This document shows, piece after piece, positions 30,449 through 42,619 of a stretch of DNA of 64,000 nt; the first letter of the stretch is position 1, and every line of letters begins with the position of its first letter. The notes below the pieces were generated by a model, which was given only the letters and a program-made list of their open reading frames with translations, was not told the origin of the DNA and searched no databases. The stretch is from NCBI GenBank assembly GCA_037179385.1, contig CM074189.1, positions 21,649,020 through 21,713,019 on the forward strand, written 5' to 3'. Both the position numbers and the translations under genes were made by a program. This stretch comes from Holothuria scabra. Lineage: Eukaryota > Echinodermata > Holothuroidea > Aspidochirotida > Holothuriidae.

Positions 30449-30662
30449 CTTTTGGCTAAGATCATGTGTAGTATCTGTTCTTTTCATCCAGTCAAGAATG
30501 GAGGCATACATGACAGACCAATGATGAAAATGGTCTGAAGGCTGCGAGGTTGGTCGTTAAGTGTTGTCCTTCAGTGGACGTAATAGCTTCTTCAAGAAGC
30601 AGTTTCAAGTTTGGTTTCGCCGAACGGCCCTTTGCCAGAGGGTCGGGAGGACTTTAGAAAAA
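30449..30662 (+). mobile_element. U2 snRNA-headed SINE with perfect 14-bp target duplication
   Basis: The head CTTTTGGCTAAGATCATGTG then TAGTATCTGTTCTT is the U2 snRNA 5' region with one change. The body follows: GCATACATGACAGACCAAT, CTGCGAGGTTGGTC, TGTTGTCCTTCAGTGGAC, a GCTTCTTCAAGAAGC hairpin, GGTTTCGCCGAACGGCC, and a GGACTTTAGAAAAA end. GCACGATGCATGGC is repeated exactly at 30435-30448 and 30663-30676. The U2 head lacks its first bases, so the copy is slightly 5'-truncated. Confidence 0.9.
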
Positions 30663-30892
30663 GCACGATGCATGGCATTGTGTTGGATCTTGCATTTCAG
30701 TGTTGCAATATACTAGGTACTATCATGCACTGAGTTTCAAGGTGGCGTACTAAAAACATGTGCATAACACCAGATTCGTAACATAAACAAAGCGGGATTG
30801 ACCGTCTTCAGGAAAATTGGAATAATTTATCAACAAACCTATGCATGTGGGTAAGTTTATTTCCTAAAAATTGTCATCATTTGGTGTTTTTT

Positions 30893-31190
30893 TTATGAAC
30901 TTCGTGGATAATTTGGGGACAAATTTGTGACCATTCGCCCAACGATCAACCGGGTTGACCTAAAATTTTCCAGTGATTCTTGAGCTTCTTGGCCCATAAT
31001 TTCGCCTGAAATTGGTTGAATGATAACTTGCGAAGTTAGTCTGTAAAGTATCACAGTTTTCTTGATTGAAATTGGAATCACACAGAATAAATAAGCCATT
31101 CTTTTTTAGAAGTGTAGGCTTCCATAAGTGGCTAAAATTCATAATTATGTGACGTCATCAGAGCTAAATATATCTCGGCGACCCCGAGGT
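30893..31190. repeat. Dispersed repeat, inverted copy at 44725-44975
   Basis: GGGGACAAATTTGTGACC ... TTTCGCCTGAAATTGGTTGA ... ATGTGACGTCATCAGAGCTA is mirrored at 44725-44975 (AGCTCTGATGACGTCACAC ... GGGTCACAAATGTGTCCC). Class unknown. Confidence 0.65.
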
Positions 31191-31874
31191 CAGCTTCCCA
31201 ACTGTTAGGTTTACTTCGCGTTCTAAAAGTGTTTGTTTCACACGACATCTGCAGTATGATGGGCCAAATTTTGCTTAAACAACAGTGACTCGTACCTTTG
31301 AGAGTAATATTTGCTGAAATGTACACCAATCAAACTACCTCCAGGAATAGACCAGTATCTTTTTCATTATTGCCTTTTGTGTCCATTATAAAAACACCCT
31401 GTTCAAATTGAACCGGAAAAGGGTCAAACGGGCACTGAACCAAAAAGAGGATCAAATATTTGTCTACATTTGATTCGTTTTGAACCAAAAAGGGTTTATT
31501 TGAACCGAAACTAGTACCTACTTCATGGTTGTCTTTTCTGTATTCACAACAAATTGTTCACATTACGAGATACAAACACAATTACCATAATCAAAGTTAA
31601 GTCGAATCCAGCTGCTCGACTAAACTTAGTTTAAGTGTTTCCAGTTGGTTTTTCCCAAATACCATATTAAATCATCTGGGTAGCGGCAGTTTTGAACTTA
31701 TTTTCCGAGTGGGTTTTAAATGTAATTCGCTTGGACCAAATTTAACTAGAACTTGAGACGGGGATTGGTTAATCATATTTGCAGCTCCCTGGTCAGATAT
31801 TGAAATTGTAAAACAAAATAAACACGTTTGAACATAACAAGGTCAGCAATTTGTCTTACAGTGGTTCTCGAGTC
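31191..31874. other. Intergenic, nothing recognised
   Basis: No supported exon. Local AACCAAAAAG repeats near 31400-31510. Confidence 0.35.
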
Positions 31875-32515
31875 ACGTTTCATTTTCATTTCATTTATTT
31901 ATTTTTGGTTTATCACAACATAAGATTGGAAACAAGTATCACAAAGTAAAAAAGTAACAAAGAGTGTGAAAGGAAGTGCACTTAGAAACCCCTTTGGGCT
32001 TGTCGAGAAGTGACACTCCCTAAAAAAAGAAATAATATAGAAAACACGAAGATAGAGGATAAGACTAGGAAAAACAAAAGAAAAGTCATAATAGACACGC
32101 AACCCACCATCTCACCTCACCCGTCCTAGAATCCAACCACAACCCACTCCTCGGGGCTAACAAAGAAGCTAAATAGGCAGGAATACAGTATATTAAACAA
32201 GTTCATGGGCTTAATACAAGCTTATATAGAACCTTTGAAGATTTTTCCTAAAGAAGCTAAGGAAAGCTTTGTCTTAACAGTAGACGGTAGGTGATTCCAA
32301 TGAGTGGTGTCACGGTAATGCAGACTGTTCTTGTACAAACTGTTGTGATGCTTCCTTGTATGTAGATGATCAGCTTGTCTTGTGTTATGTGAATGTATCG
32401 ATGAGTTGTGTGTAAAGGGAGAGTTTAGTGAGCTTGGAAGCATTTCATGTAGAGAACGGTAGACAAAACTGGCTACATGTAGTTTGAATAGGTCAGTAAG
32501 TTTAAGTAAATTCAT
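31875..32515 (-). pseudogene. LINE 3' remnant (Jockey/CR1-like)
   Basis: Minus strand: the frame 32515-32222 encodes a C-terminal reverse-transcriptase-protein tail, LLKLTDLFKLHVASFVYRSL, then LPSSLNSPFTHNSSIHSHNT and HWNHLPSTVKTKLSLASLGK. The WNxLPxxVK...SLxxFK pattern is common at the end of Jockey/CR1-type ORF2. The stop is followed by a 3' UTR to about 31875 holding CTTTGGGCTTGTCGAG, similar to the 3' region of the LINE at 45370. The element is strongly 5'-truncated. Confidence 0.75.
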
Positions 32516-32775
32516 GGATTTAAATAAATAAAAACGGCTACTTCAGATGGTTTTGCAATTAAATTTTTCAAGGTTTGGCAATGGGAGGTTTCAATCCCAA
32601 ATCCCCAACCCCCGATAAACGTACAAGAAGGGGTATCCCTAATACTTAACTTCAAAACTTGCGATTAAATTGAATTTTCGCCTTTCAAGGATATGCTCTC
32701 GTAAGTTTCCAGCATTTTGGAGTTTCCCATTTTCCATGCAGTGAACCTATTATCAGGTTACACAAATGAGCTGCT

Positions 32776-32800
32776 GCATGTGTGTGTGTGTGTATATACA
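32776..32800. repeat. (TG)n microsatellite
   Basis: Short run of TG units followed by TATATAC. Confidence 0.8.
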
Positions 32801-34225
32801 TGTTGTTGTGCGAACAAATCAGGGTCATAAGCGTTTTTGTCCTATTGAAGTAGGGTACACCCAAACTGGGGATACCCACATTTTCATCATTAATAACGTG
32901 TGTCCCCAAATGGTGCCAAAACCGCGTATGAGTGTGTGTTTCAAAATGATAACCAACTGATGATGAACGACTTTTATTCAATGAAACCTTATTTGAAAAA
33001 TAAGGGGACCTTCTTGTACTACTTTATCAAAATATTAAAAACAAAGGAGACTGCCCTCTGTCTAGAAACAGCGGTAGGAATACCATCCCGTGTGAATCAC
33101 TTCGGTTGCGCTTTTTTGAAAATTGTTTGTAATTTTTCTAACGAAGAGAAATCGGAATCGACTTTTTGTGTTAACTTTGCTGTGCTCAAAATTACAGTAG
33201 AAGTTATTACGGAAAATGTGGTTAACGACTTTTCACCAAAAGTGCTCTTTAGTGAAGATTACTATCGTGAAATATCGCTTCGGAGTGTTTTGAAACTTGG
33301 TCGCCACTCGACTGATATGTCCTTTTACTCCAACAGGTTGGTTGTAAAGATGTTTTCTAAGAATTAACATTGAAATAAAATATTATGTCTATAGTTTTTT
33401 GTTTTTCTAGGTAACGAACTTACAACATATTTGTATAAAAGTGCCACCCTTTCCATCACTTTTTCGTAAAAATTATGACCAAGAAATAACCTTAGTAAAA
33501 AAATCACTGATTCCGAGGTCAATTTATGATCGGTCCACTTTATTTCGAAATAAAAAACGCTTTAATGGGTAGAAAATAAGGAAACGATAATCGATTGAAA
33601 TAAGGGTCCATTGTGAATATTTTATTTTGTTTTGTTTGACCTTTCGCCGACTTTAACCTATAATGAAGGCGTTATTTTATGTGAAAAAGCAGACTGCATT
33701 AGTCAGGTGTTGTTGAAAATTATAGGTCAGGGTATTCATAACTTAAAGTCTATCAATGGGTCAATAAATAATGCTGATATGAAGAAAATTTGGATTTTGT
33801 TGAAAACATTGAAGATCCCTTTTCTTGTTTTTTTTTTCCATAACTGGCCGGGTAACATATACCCTTCATCTACTCCTATGTCTTTGACAAAGGAAAAAAA
33901 GTTTCAAACATCTTTTATCTCATAGAAATTGTTTATCAACATCAATAAAGTAAAGGAGTTCTTATTATTGGAAAAGTGATTGCAATGTACATGTACAAAA
34001 CGTCGTTGGCACCCTGCGACTTAACGGAACATTCTGTTTATTAACAGACCGTGTAATTTCCTTGTCGTTACGGTAATAACCTCTTGTGATCACCTTGAAG
34101 GAAGTTGCTGATTTATGATAACAAAACTCCCTCATTGTTGGAGAAAACGAAATTGAAATTATACACTGAACGGTCACTAAACAAAATTGGACCCCAAATG
34201 GATTTCAATTGAATAAAAAAAAATA

Positions 34226-34480
34226 CACTCTGAAATAAAAAAGTGAAATTTCAGTCCTTACAAGAGTGAAATTATAAAATTCACTCCAAGAAAGCAGAAA
34301 TTCACTCCAAAAGGGTAAAAGTTCATCTCTTAATGGAGTGCATCCAGGTTCCACTCTGAAAAAAGAGTGATCCCTGGAGGCAATCGTTTTAGGGTGAAAT
34401 TTTACTCTTCTTGGAGCGAATTACCACTTTAATGGAGTAAGGTGATACCTTTCAAAGTTTGCTCTTTTGTTTCAAGAGTG
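34226..34480. mobile_element. CACTCT-family palindromic MITE at TA
   Basis: 255 bp, starts CACTCTGAAATAAAAAAGTG and ends TTTCAAGAGTG, flanked by TA on both sides (34224-34225, 34481-34482). Same family as 22867-23226 but more diverged. Confidence 0.75.
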
Positions 34481-35339
34481 TAACAATCCATCCCAAAATA
34501 TCATCATAAAAGTTTAAAATTGTATAAATGTATTGTTTGCTTTCACCTCTTGCATAATTCTGGTAAAATTTCTACTTGTACCTTAACGTCTCATCATAGT
34601 TGGCACTAGAAATGAATGACGGTGTGCGTTGCCTCGGTGACGTTTGAAGTAAAAGTTTGACTCATTCCTTGGATTTGTTAAGGAGGGATATGCAGTGACT
34701 CCAACTTGAATTAGTGTAGTGTGTAGTGTGTAGTGTAGTAGACTGTCCTGTCCCGTGATTGGCTGTTGGGGATTATGTGGTTATTTATTTTTCCTCTTAA
34801 ACTGTGAAATTTATTCTTTCTTCGCGTTAGGGACAAGGGTATGGATGAGTGTTATCGTTAGCCAGTTAGGAAATTTCTTGCAAAACAGTGCGCATCGTCC
34901 AACTATTTTCTTGGTAAACCTGAAAAATGTGAAACTGAAGTCCCAAAATGTATTTTGAGATACTTTAAGGAGAAACAAAAAGAAGAATGTGAGATTTAGG
35001 TGTTGTTTCAAAATCAAATTCCATTCCAGGCAACCAAGAAAATACAACTCATCCCGCTATATTAAAGGGCAAGAGCAGTCGCCCCAAACTTACTTTGAAA
35101 CAACAGCTTAAAACCACAATTTCTTTTTTCTTAGTCCTCTGCAGAGTATCTTTTGTAATATTTTAGGGCTTCAATATTGCACATTCAAGATGAACCAAAT
35201 AGCAACTCTTAGTAAATTCCACATTTTCAGGACAAACGTATTGTCAAATGACTGTCAAGAGTCAACCATGAAACAGGACAGTTTACTACACTAACTTCAA
35301 GTTGGAGGAATTGTACTCTGTTTTCGATCCTTTTTTCAG

Positions 35340-35639
35340 TGACCCAATATCTAGCCATCGGACTAGACACGAGGCTTTACATACTCAATTACGTCACGGA
35401 TCTGTCAAGTTCAAACACTAGAGTACTCTCGTCGCTAACACCTTCGCTACAGACAGCAGACAACATTCTAGGTGTCAACGTGATAACTCCTACCGCAAAC
35501 GATCACTCAGTTATAGCATTTTGGGACGGTCCCAGCTATGTAACTTTAACCCTATCGTCTGGATCTAGTTCAACCATTGGAACTTTTCAATTGGACGGAT
35601 TTTTTTACTGCGCGGGAGAAGACGATTGTGTTATTGCAT
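35340..35639 (+). pseudogene. Pseudogene exon 5' (propeller blades)
   Basis: 300 bases, same length as the source exon and with an open frame (VTQYLAIGLDTRLYILNYV ... FFYCAGEDDCVIA). The donor is GTTAGT where the source has GTAAGT; if unspliced, the frame stops at once (TAG). Confidence 0.85.
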
Positions 35640-35744
35640 GTTAGTATATTAATTTATTGTAAAGGGAACCTTTGTAGCAGATCATACTCTTGTCACCTTT
35701 AAATCCCTGCGACTGGAATTCCTGTGGTTAGTTGGCTAGTCAAA

Positions 35745-35850
35745 CAGAGTTTAACTGCTCAGTTTCTGACCATTTGGTTCGAGTCGAGCCGGCCACACCC
35801 TTTTTTCAGTTGTGCCTCACTAGTTTTTCCTTTCTCTGTCTATTATATGA
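35745..35850 (-). repeat. tRNA-type SINE fragment
   Basis: AGAGTTTAACTGCTCAG, TTGGTTCGAGTCGAGCCGGC and CCTTTTTTCAGTTGTG match the 3' half of the SINE in minus orientation. The head is missing. Confidence 0.7.
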
Positions 35851-36952
35851 TACACTGCTCGAGATCAAATTTGTAGTGTAAATGCAGATCAGATTTAAAT
35901 CTGATCGCCCAATTTTGATCCTAGTAAAGGGGGAGGATCAGAGCCCCCACAGGCGATCAAATCTGTAGGTAAATGCTCGCCGGATCAACGATGAGGTAAG
36001 GTACGGTGTGCATGGTACATGTACAGGGTCTATTTTTTGTTTACACTTTGGAGCGCACGCGCTTGTACCTGCATTTCGTAATTCATTTGGAGCGACTTCC
36101 ACCTAAGCAGAGAGGAGGATCAGAGTACGAGACAAGGTAAATGCACCAGGATCAAGCCAAACACGTAATTCGATATCTTTCGATCAGATCCGGATCAAGT
36201 GTAGAGCACGTTTAGTTTCACTTTTTAATTCTTCGGTATGACCCGGAAAGGAATGCCTGAATACTAATTTTATGAAATTCGTCGAGGGAAGTATACCATT
36301 CGAAAAAAAAATCAAATCTTCCAAATAAAACGTTTTTCAGTGCCTACCACGATAATTTTACAGCAATGAGTACCAAATTCGGTCACAAAAATATGTATTG
36401 ATTCATTTAAAGGGGCTTACTGTGTTGATATGGGTAACTTAATGAGAGAGTTTAAGGGTCACTACTACATGACAATGCTGAAAATTAGCGTGATTAATCA
36501 AGTTTCATACCCGAAAGTTACGGAAAATTTAAAATTTGGAATTTCGTGGTGTCCTGGTCTTTAACAGTTTTGTGCATAATTTGAAAAAAGTGTCTAGTCA
36601 CGAATTTCTGGAAACATGATTTAACCGTTAAGTACTCACTCATAAAACAGTTACTTGCATGTAGAACATGGCAGTTGTCTAAGTTTGACCATTAGCCATG
36701 GATTTGTGAAGAAAGCTGAACAGGTTTAAAAAAGTTGCCGAATTTCATGAACAAACTCAATGAGCCGCTTTAAGGATGAAGTTCTATTTCCCAAGGACAC
36801 GCAGCCAAGGTGGGAGATAGCATTTTGTAATTAATTTGATACAACTAAATGGAATCTTCAGCAATTTTGTTTGCTACATCTTTCACGGGGTTACGCCATA
36901 GATCTACAACGTACGGGATAATATATTCAAACGTTCCAAAAATTTAAAATTA
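35851..36952. other. Insertion-rich part of the pseudogene intron
   Basis: No exon. 36570-36760 is the inverted counterpart of about 10850-11045. The stretch 35880-36200 has repeated GATCAGA/GATCAAA motifs of unknown origin. Confidence 0.4.
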
Positions 36953-37215
36953 CACTCTAAAAACATCCTGGTTAAATTTAACCAGGATCGACGGCAATAA
37001 TTTTCCATACCGTTCCTGGTTAAAACAACGCGGAAATCCTGTTCAAAACTGACATTTTCCTTGTTAAATTAACGACTGGTTAGAAATCCTGATACGAATT
37101 TAACATATTCCTGGTTAAATTTCCTTTTTTTCTTTTTAATCAGGAAATGCATGATTAATTATTGACCACGTCCTGGTTTAATTAACCAGGATTTGACCAG
37201 AATATTTTAAGAGTG
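36953..37215. mobile_element. TA-flanked MITE with CCTGGTTAAAT units
   Basis: 263 bp, ends CACTCTAAAAACATCCTGG and its near-mirror TTTTAAGAGTG, flanked by TA (36951-36952, 37216-37217). The interior repeats CCTGGTTAAATTTAACCAGG-type palindromes. It shares the CACTCT terminus with the other MITE family but has a different interior. Confidence 0.75.
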
Positions 37216-38787
37216 TAAAAGAACAAACATGATATTTTCATAGGCTTATAGATTAAAAGGAATAACAGGTAATTTGTCCACTCTAGGTAGCTTTCTGTCA
37301 TCCTTTTAAGAAGGAGGATAACTAATTTTTAACAAATGTTACTACTGTCTATTGTGACATTGATTAAGCAAAACAACACTGCTTCAGGGATTAAAGGACA
37401 TGTTTTGGAATAATTTGGTCTTCTATTCGTGTTGTGAGAAAAAAAATCCACCACAGTATGTTTATAAAAACAACAGTAAAACGGTGAGAATGTACTAAAT
37501 CGCCGGTTTCAGTCTTTTGAGTGCCCACGTTGCTGTCCCACTTCAATGAGAAAAATTAAATGTCTGAAAATATGAATCTAAGGTCTTGTGTTAAAAGTGT
37601 CCAAAGCCCAAACAGATGGAGGAAGATTGTACCATAACTAAACATCAGCATATACCAAAGACTTGCTATAAACTTATTTTAACAACATGACCCTGAAAAC
37701 GACTCAGAGATGAGCAGGCTTCAACGCCGGGGAAAATGAAGCCATGAAGTCAACAGGTTATGCAGTGACTCATGGTTTGAAAAGATCTAATTTTATATAC
37801 TCAAAGTGACACTTTGAAAAGAAATTGGCTTTAAACAGGAAGCCAATGCAGTTCTCTCAGTAGGAAATAGGTATATGGAACGATGGTGGATCCTTCTTAT
37901 TCACATTGCAATTGCCACAGTTTAAGTGGCAGATACGAAAGTGAATATTTCACCAAGTTATGACTACCCCTTTTTCTCAGACATTAAATACTCATGTTCC
38001 TTTTGGAACACATCACATTCGTGTCTCAAAAATGCATTCTATCACAGAGTTGGCCTAAAATTAGAAATATGAGCTACATTTACAAACTGTCTTTGGAACT
38101 TTTCGTTTCCTGATCAAAATCGAATTTCTTAAAAGCATTTTAGCGTTGTTAACTTGAAAATATTTCATAGTTATTAATTTGTTAATAAAAGTTTTTTTTT
38201 GTTGATATAGCATTGGTCTACTATAGTAGCGACAATGTGAACCAACTTTCAAAAGACCATGAAACGTGTGCGGAATGCCTATTATATCGGTGGGCAGAAT
38301 AAAGTAATCACATTATTTGTAATATCATTAGCTCTCCACACGTGATCAAAAGAACTCGGTCCAGAGTTTACACCGACCCAAATCACAAAGATTTCAGTAA
38401 ACAAAAAGAACTATTCTAACATAATAAACTAAAATGAAAGAGACTGAATTTGAGGATTCTTAAATGTTTGTGGAAGAACATGAAATTAGTATGTGTTTAA
38501 ACATAAAAGGAAAATAAAGCCATCAACTTAAAGGAAAAGAAAGAAATTGAAGCAAAACCATGTTTCAACAATAAAATTTGTGTAAAAAGTAAATTTTCGA
38601 TCAATACGTACGATCGAAACGTATACGTGTATTAACGAAGACTAAAATGAACCTGTAACTGCCGCCAAAATAAAAACAATATACCTAATCAGAGAGACCT
38701 TCGCTGAAGGCATTGATGGTTGATGAATAGATGAGTTATTTTAAGGCAATGGAATGATTTGTGTTCATAAGCAGACAAGTCAAAAGA

Positions 38788-38875
38788 TAGTTAGTTATTT
38801 AATTAGTTAGTAAGTTAGTTACTTTGTTATTTAATAGGTGAGTTAGTTAATAAGTTAGTTATAGTTACTTAGAAA
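38788..38875 (-). repeat. Degenerate (TTAG)n stretch
   Basis: Interrupted AGTTAGTT units over about 85 bp; probably a decayed SINE tail. Confidence 0.5.
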
Positions 38876-39030
38876 GATTGAGCTCATAAGTCAAACAGTG
38901 GTATACATACCAGTTTGAATTATAATTAGACTTATACTAGCCTCTTATTTCACACCTCTTGTACACTCACGAAGTCATCTTTTTCAAAGTGTACGTACAT
39001 TTCCACTTTTTTCCCCTCTCACTTCTTTAG

Positions 39031-39207
39031 GTAACGACTGCGCATGTCTGAAGACTGATTTCTTTCAACATTGTTGTAACGGTCTGTGTGTACCACGGAC
39101 TGATGTCGACGGTCATCCCGAACCGTTCTCCTGTCACTGTCGGACGAGCACAGAGGAAAAATGCACTGTTACTGGTGAACTACTGAGCGTCCCGAATGAC
39201 TGTCCGT
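39031..39207 (+). pseudogene. Pseudogene exon 6' (Cys-rich)
   Basis: 177 bases with all cysteines kept. It differs from the source at five residues (P/L, E/H, I/V, N/S, I/T). Its donor is also GTTAGT instead of GTAAGT. Confidence 0.85.
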
Positions 39208-40178
39208 GTTAGTTCTTTAATTTATTTGTCTTTATTTCAAATTTGGCTGGATCCAGGAAGTGTAACAGAGACTAAATTTGGTGCGAATTTCGAACCAAAA
39301 ACTTTATACATTCGTTTGCCAATGCACACTACTTCACAGATTCTGTAAAAAAATTTCGACATAAACACCCTACTTAATTAAGCCATTTTATGGCTTCTTG
39401 GAGACGCCCGTTCTCCTCCCCCACCACCCCTCATTTATACTGCATTTAGGCATTAGTTTCTTATCTCGATTTTGGTAGATACTGAAAAATATTCTTCGAC
39501 AATTTTCCTTAGACCCAATCGACAAAAATTGTCAAGGTTTATGCGTGCTTCCTATCAGTGCTTTGTTTTTTCTGTTTTTTAGCAAATCAGAAAGATATGT
39601 TCGAATGTCTTAAGTCGGAACAAAACATCAATAATAAATTACATGTCATCTTGGCCAGGGACACTTAAAACCAGCTGGATACCAAAAGAATGTAGTCACA
39701 ATACCAGAACAATGGAACATGCTGCTGTGCAGGTTAATCGAAATGGGAAGACACATATAACAACTACTTTGAGACACTTATGTTGCTCCCCTAACCAATG
39801 GGGGGGGGGGGGAGATGGTGGCAAGTCCCCTCTTCCAATAAAAAGCCAAGTTGCAATTCACTACATATCTCTTAGCGAGTCTCGCCCCCGGAAAACTTCC
39901 CTTCCTTTAGGTCTTCAGTATATTGCCTGGATGCAGGAATGGTCTTTACCCACTATTCACAATTTCATATCCATAAAAGCCGTTTTAACATCTTCAACAG
40001 CTCATATGGTCGAGCTAAAAAGTTTTAAAAAAATTCATTCAAGCGTATTGTTCAAAACTGTTGTAGGCTTTCACCGTTCACCTTAGGTAACTGAGGGCAC
40101 TATATTTTCCGTTTTGTAAGATGTAAATTGTAAGTTTCGTTTATTTAACTGTATACTTTTGTTGTTTTTCATCTGCAG

Positions 40179-40483
40179 TGGATTTAATAGGAGCAATCAA
40201 TCCCACTTTTTCTGGACGTCGACAAAAGCTGGAAATTTATGCAGTGTCTAGTTATTCTTCCCCTTCAATATGCAAAACGAACTCTCAAGGCAAGCAAATA
40301 ACGATGCCTCCTGGAAGAGAACTGAGAAGGGCACAATCAATTGGATACAGGTTAAGTTCATCGTCTCGGAAGGCAGGGGAAAAGTTTGGCACGTATACTC
40401 TTAGCACTGGTAATTACTTTACGCGTTGCCAGGTGGTGTAAGAGATAAGTCATTGGTCGCCATTGTTCAAGGAAAGACAACAG
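40179..40483 (+). pseudogene. Pseudogene exon 7' with frameshift
   Basis: 305 bases. TACGCGTTGCC replaces TACGCCTTTGCC of the source, a net loss of one base near 40424. The frame then reads CQVV and TAA (40439-40441). Sequence after the shift is still recognisable (CATTGGTCGCCATTGTTCAA). Confidence 0.92.
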
Positions 40484-41054
40484 GTGAGTGGAAAGTGTGA
40501 TTTGCCTTTTTGACCCGGAATGATCTTTGTAGGTTGCACTCCGTCGGAATTAATTTCACCTGGCAGGAAAATGAAATTTTAAATATTGATGAACGTTACA
40601 CGGTTTTGGGTAAACAGTTCGGAAGTATAAGCCACATAGTTTGCACATAGTCACCTTAATAAGCAGGTGAGCCTTCCAATTTTCTATACATAAATGGTCG
40701 AGAGTGTTGTACTAATACATTTTACCGATCCAAGACAGAGTATAGACCCTCATCAAAGAAGGAACGTGGTTTTTAAAGAAAATACCAGAGTGAAAAAGTG
40801 AGCCGCACGGATAATTGATTCATTGATTTACGCGTTAAAACATGATGCCACTTCTGTGAATCAAGATCTGTGATAGCCTCGTCAGCAAGTGGTCACAGAC
40901 TCTGCCCGGTGAGCAGAAGATGGTGGCTTCGGTCCCCATGTGTCATGTTTGTTCAGGTTTGAATAATAATCGCTCACTGATCTAATTCACCCATATTGTA
41001 TGCTGCGCGACAAATTCTGCAAACTGAGATTTTCATCGCTTACATTTCTTTAAA

Positions 41055-41265
41055 GGCATATTTTTATCATCCCAAACAGTTCCAATTCTCCCAACCTACT
41101 TACTTCTAGCCCCTCCCACATTTATGCTGTGTAATTTAGCTATGATGCATTGTTTGAATGTGATGCCAATCAAAGAGCTGTACCAATTGAAAGTTTTGGT
41201 ATATGCATACTGAAGATGTAGTTGGGGTGACAAATGACTGCCTTTAAGTCCCTTCAGCAGGATGC
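41055..41265. repeat. Dispersed repeat, copy of 18327-18640
   Basis: Near-identical to the intron 5 copy but lacking the 106 bp at 18404-18509. It lies between pseudogene exons 7' and 8'. Confidence 0.7.
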
Positions 41266-41909
41266 CAGGGAGGTTAGAGTTCGAACCAAATGTCACCTCA
41301 AGTGAGTCTGCCAGTAAATGTTTTAAGGGTATCTAAAGACCAATCAAAGGTCCCACTTTCAGCAAACAGGGCGATATACAAAAAACTGTGCTAGGCCTAG
41401 TTGGCAATTGTTTTAGGCCTTAGCTGCCGTCCAAGACTAGTTGCATACTTAATGGTATTCATAAAATGCCGCTTCGCTTAGCTGACTGCTAAGAAAATTA
41501 CAGGCGAAGTTCAATTAATACTTCTACAAATGCAGATTGCAGTCGGGGGGGGGGGGGCACCAAAATCACTGGGGAGTCATTGTTTGTCTTTGATATACTG
41601 CATACATACATTCGGGCAAAGTTTGTGTTTGGGGGCTTGCTGTATGGCCTGATCGTCAGCTTGGGGTCTAAGCAGCTAACGGGAAGAAGCGCCCTTTGGC
41701 ATGTAAGGTTTTTGACGGTTTTAAGGTTGTGAAGAAGCAGAATAGTGCAATATTTGTTGCTCATTGCTGATTTGTTGCTAATAGCTTCTTCAATTCATAT
41801 CCCGAAAAGTCCCAAAGAGTCAGTAGGCTTTTTTTAAATTTACGTGGATTATCTTAGTAGTCTAGAAACCTCCGAACTTTGAGTATTTAGTTCATGGATT
41901 AGAAAAAGA

Positions 41910-42106
41910 AACTCACTCTTCCACAAGTCCCTGTCATGATCACTGTAGGCCCCAACCTAGAGTAAAAAGTAGCTCTTTTAGAGGGAATCTCACTCTTCTT
42001 AGAGTGAATTTCACTCTCCTTAGAATTAATTAAAAGTCCTATAGAGGGATTTAAAACTTTTCACTCTATCAGTGACTTAGATCACTCTTTTAGTTTCATC
42101 GTGTAC
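41910..42106. repeat. Half copy of the CACTCT-family MITE
   Basis: TCACTCTTCCACAAGTCCC, AGAGTGAATTTCACTCTCC and TTTTCACTCTATCAGTGAC match the right half of 22867-23226. The left half is missing. Confidence 0.65.
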
Positions 42107-42241
42107 AAACTGTTTCAAACCTTTAATAAATTTAAGACACTAAGTCACACCTCAATCAATTCTAGAACGATAAATAAATTTCATTTATATTCATCGATTT
42201 TAAGTAGCGTTAATCGGGTTTCCACCTGTCTTGGTTTGCAG

Positions 42242-42499
42242 AGTTGCGGGCAGAGTACATCACCGTTTCTGCAACCCTTGGTAGTACAGCAACTTTGCAA
42301 GCACAACCTTCAAAACCTTTAAGGAGGCGTCAGATTCGATGGCGAAAAAATGGTCTTTTTCGACAACGATACAACAGGGAGAGGAAGATAACCATTAAAA
42401 ATGTTGGTTACAATGACGAAGGAATTTATGAAGCTTACTTTCAAGGCCGATTCAAACGAAACTGGCGACTTATAATGAGGTTAATAATTGCTACAGATA
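42242..42499 (+). pseudogene. Pseudogene exon 8' (Ig-like)
   Basis: 258 bases, open, 74 of 86 residues as in the source (QIRWRKNGLF, NVGYNDEGIYEAYF). Donor GTAAGT intact. Confidence 0.88.
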
Positions 42500-42619
42500 G
42501 TAAGTATCAGATAATACCACGCAGTAGAGGATGCAAGGATGCGAGGATGCAAAGGGTATAAGGTGGGTTGGCAGAGGATAGTATGAAATGGTATGGCTGT
42601 CATGCTGCTAAAGCTAATG

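Noticed and set aside
33632..33925. 97-codon plus-strand frame
   Set aside because: No homology signature, no matching frame in the duplicated source intron, composition like the surrounding intron.
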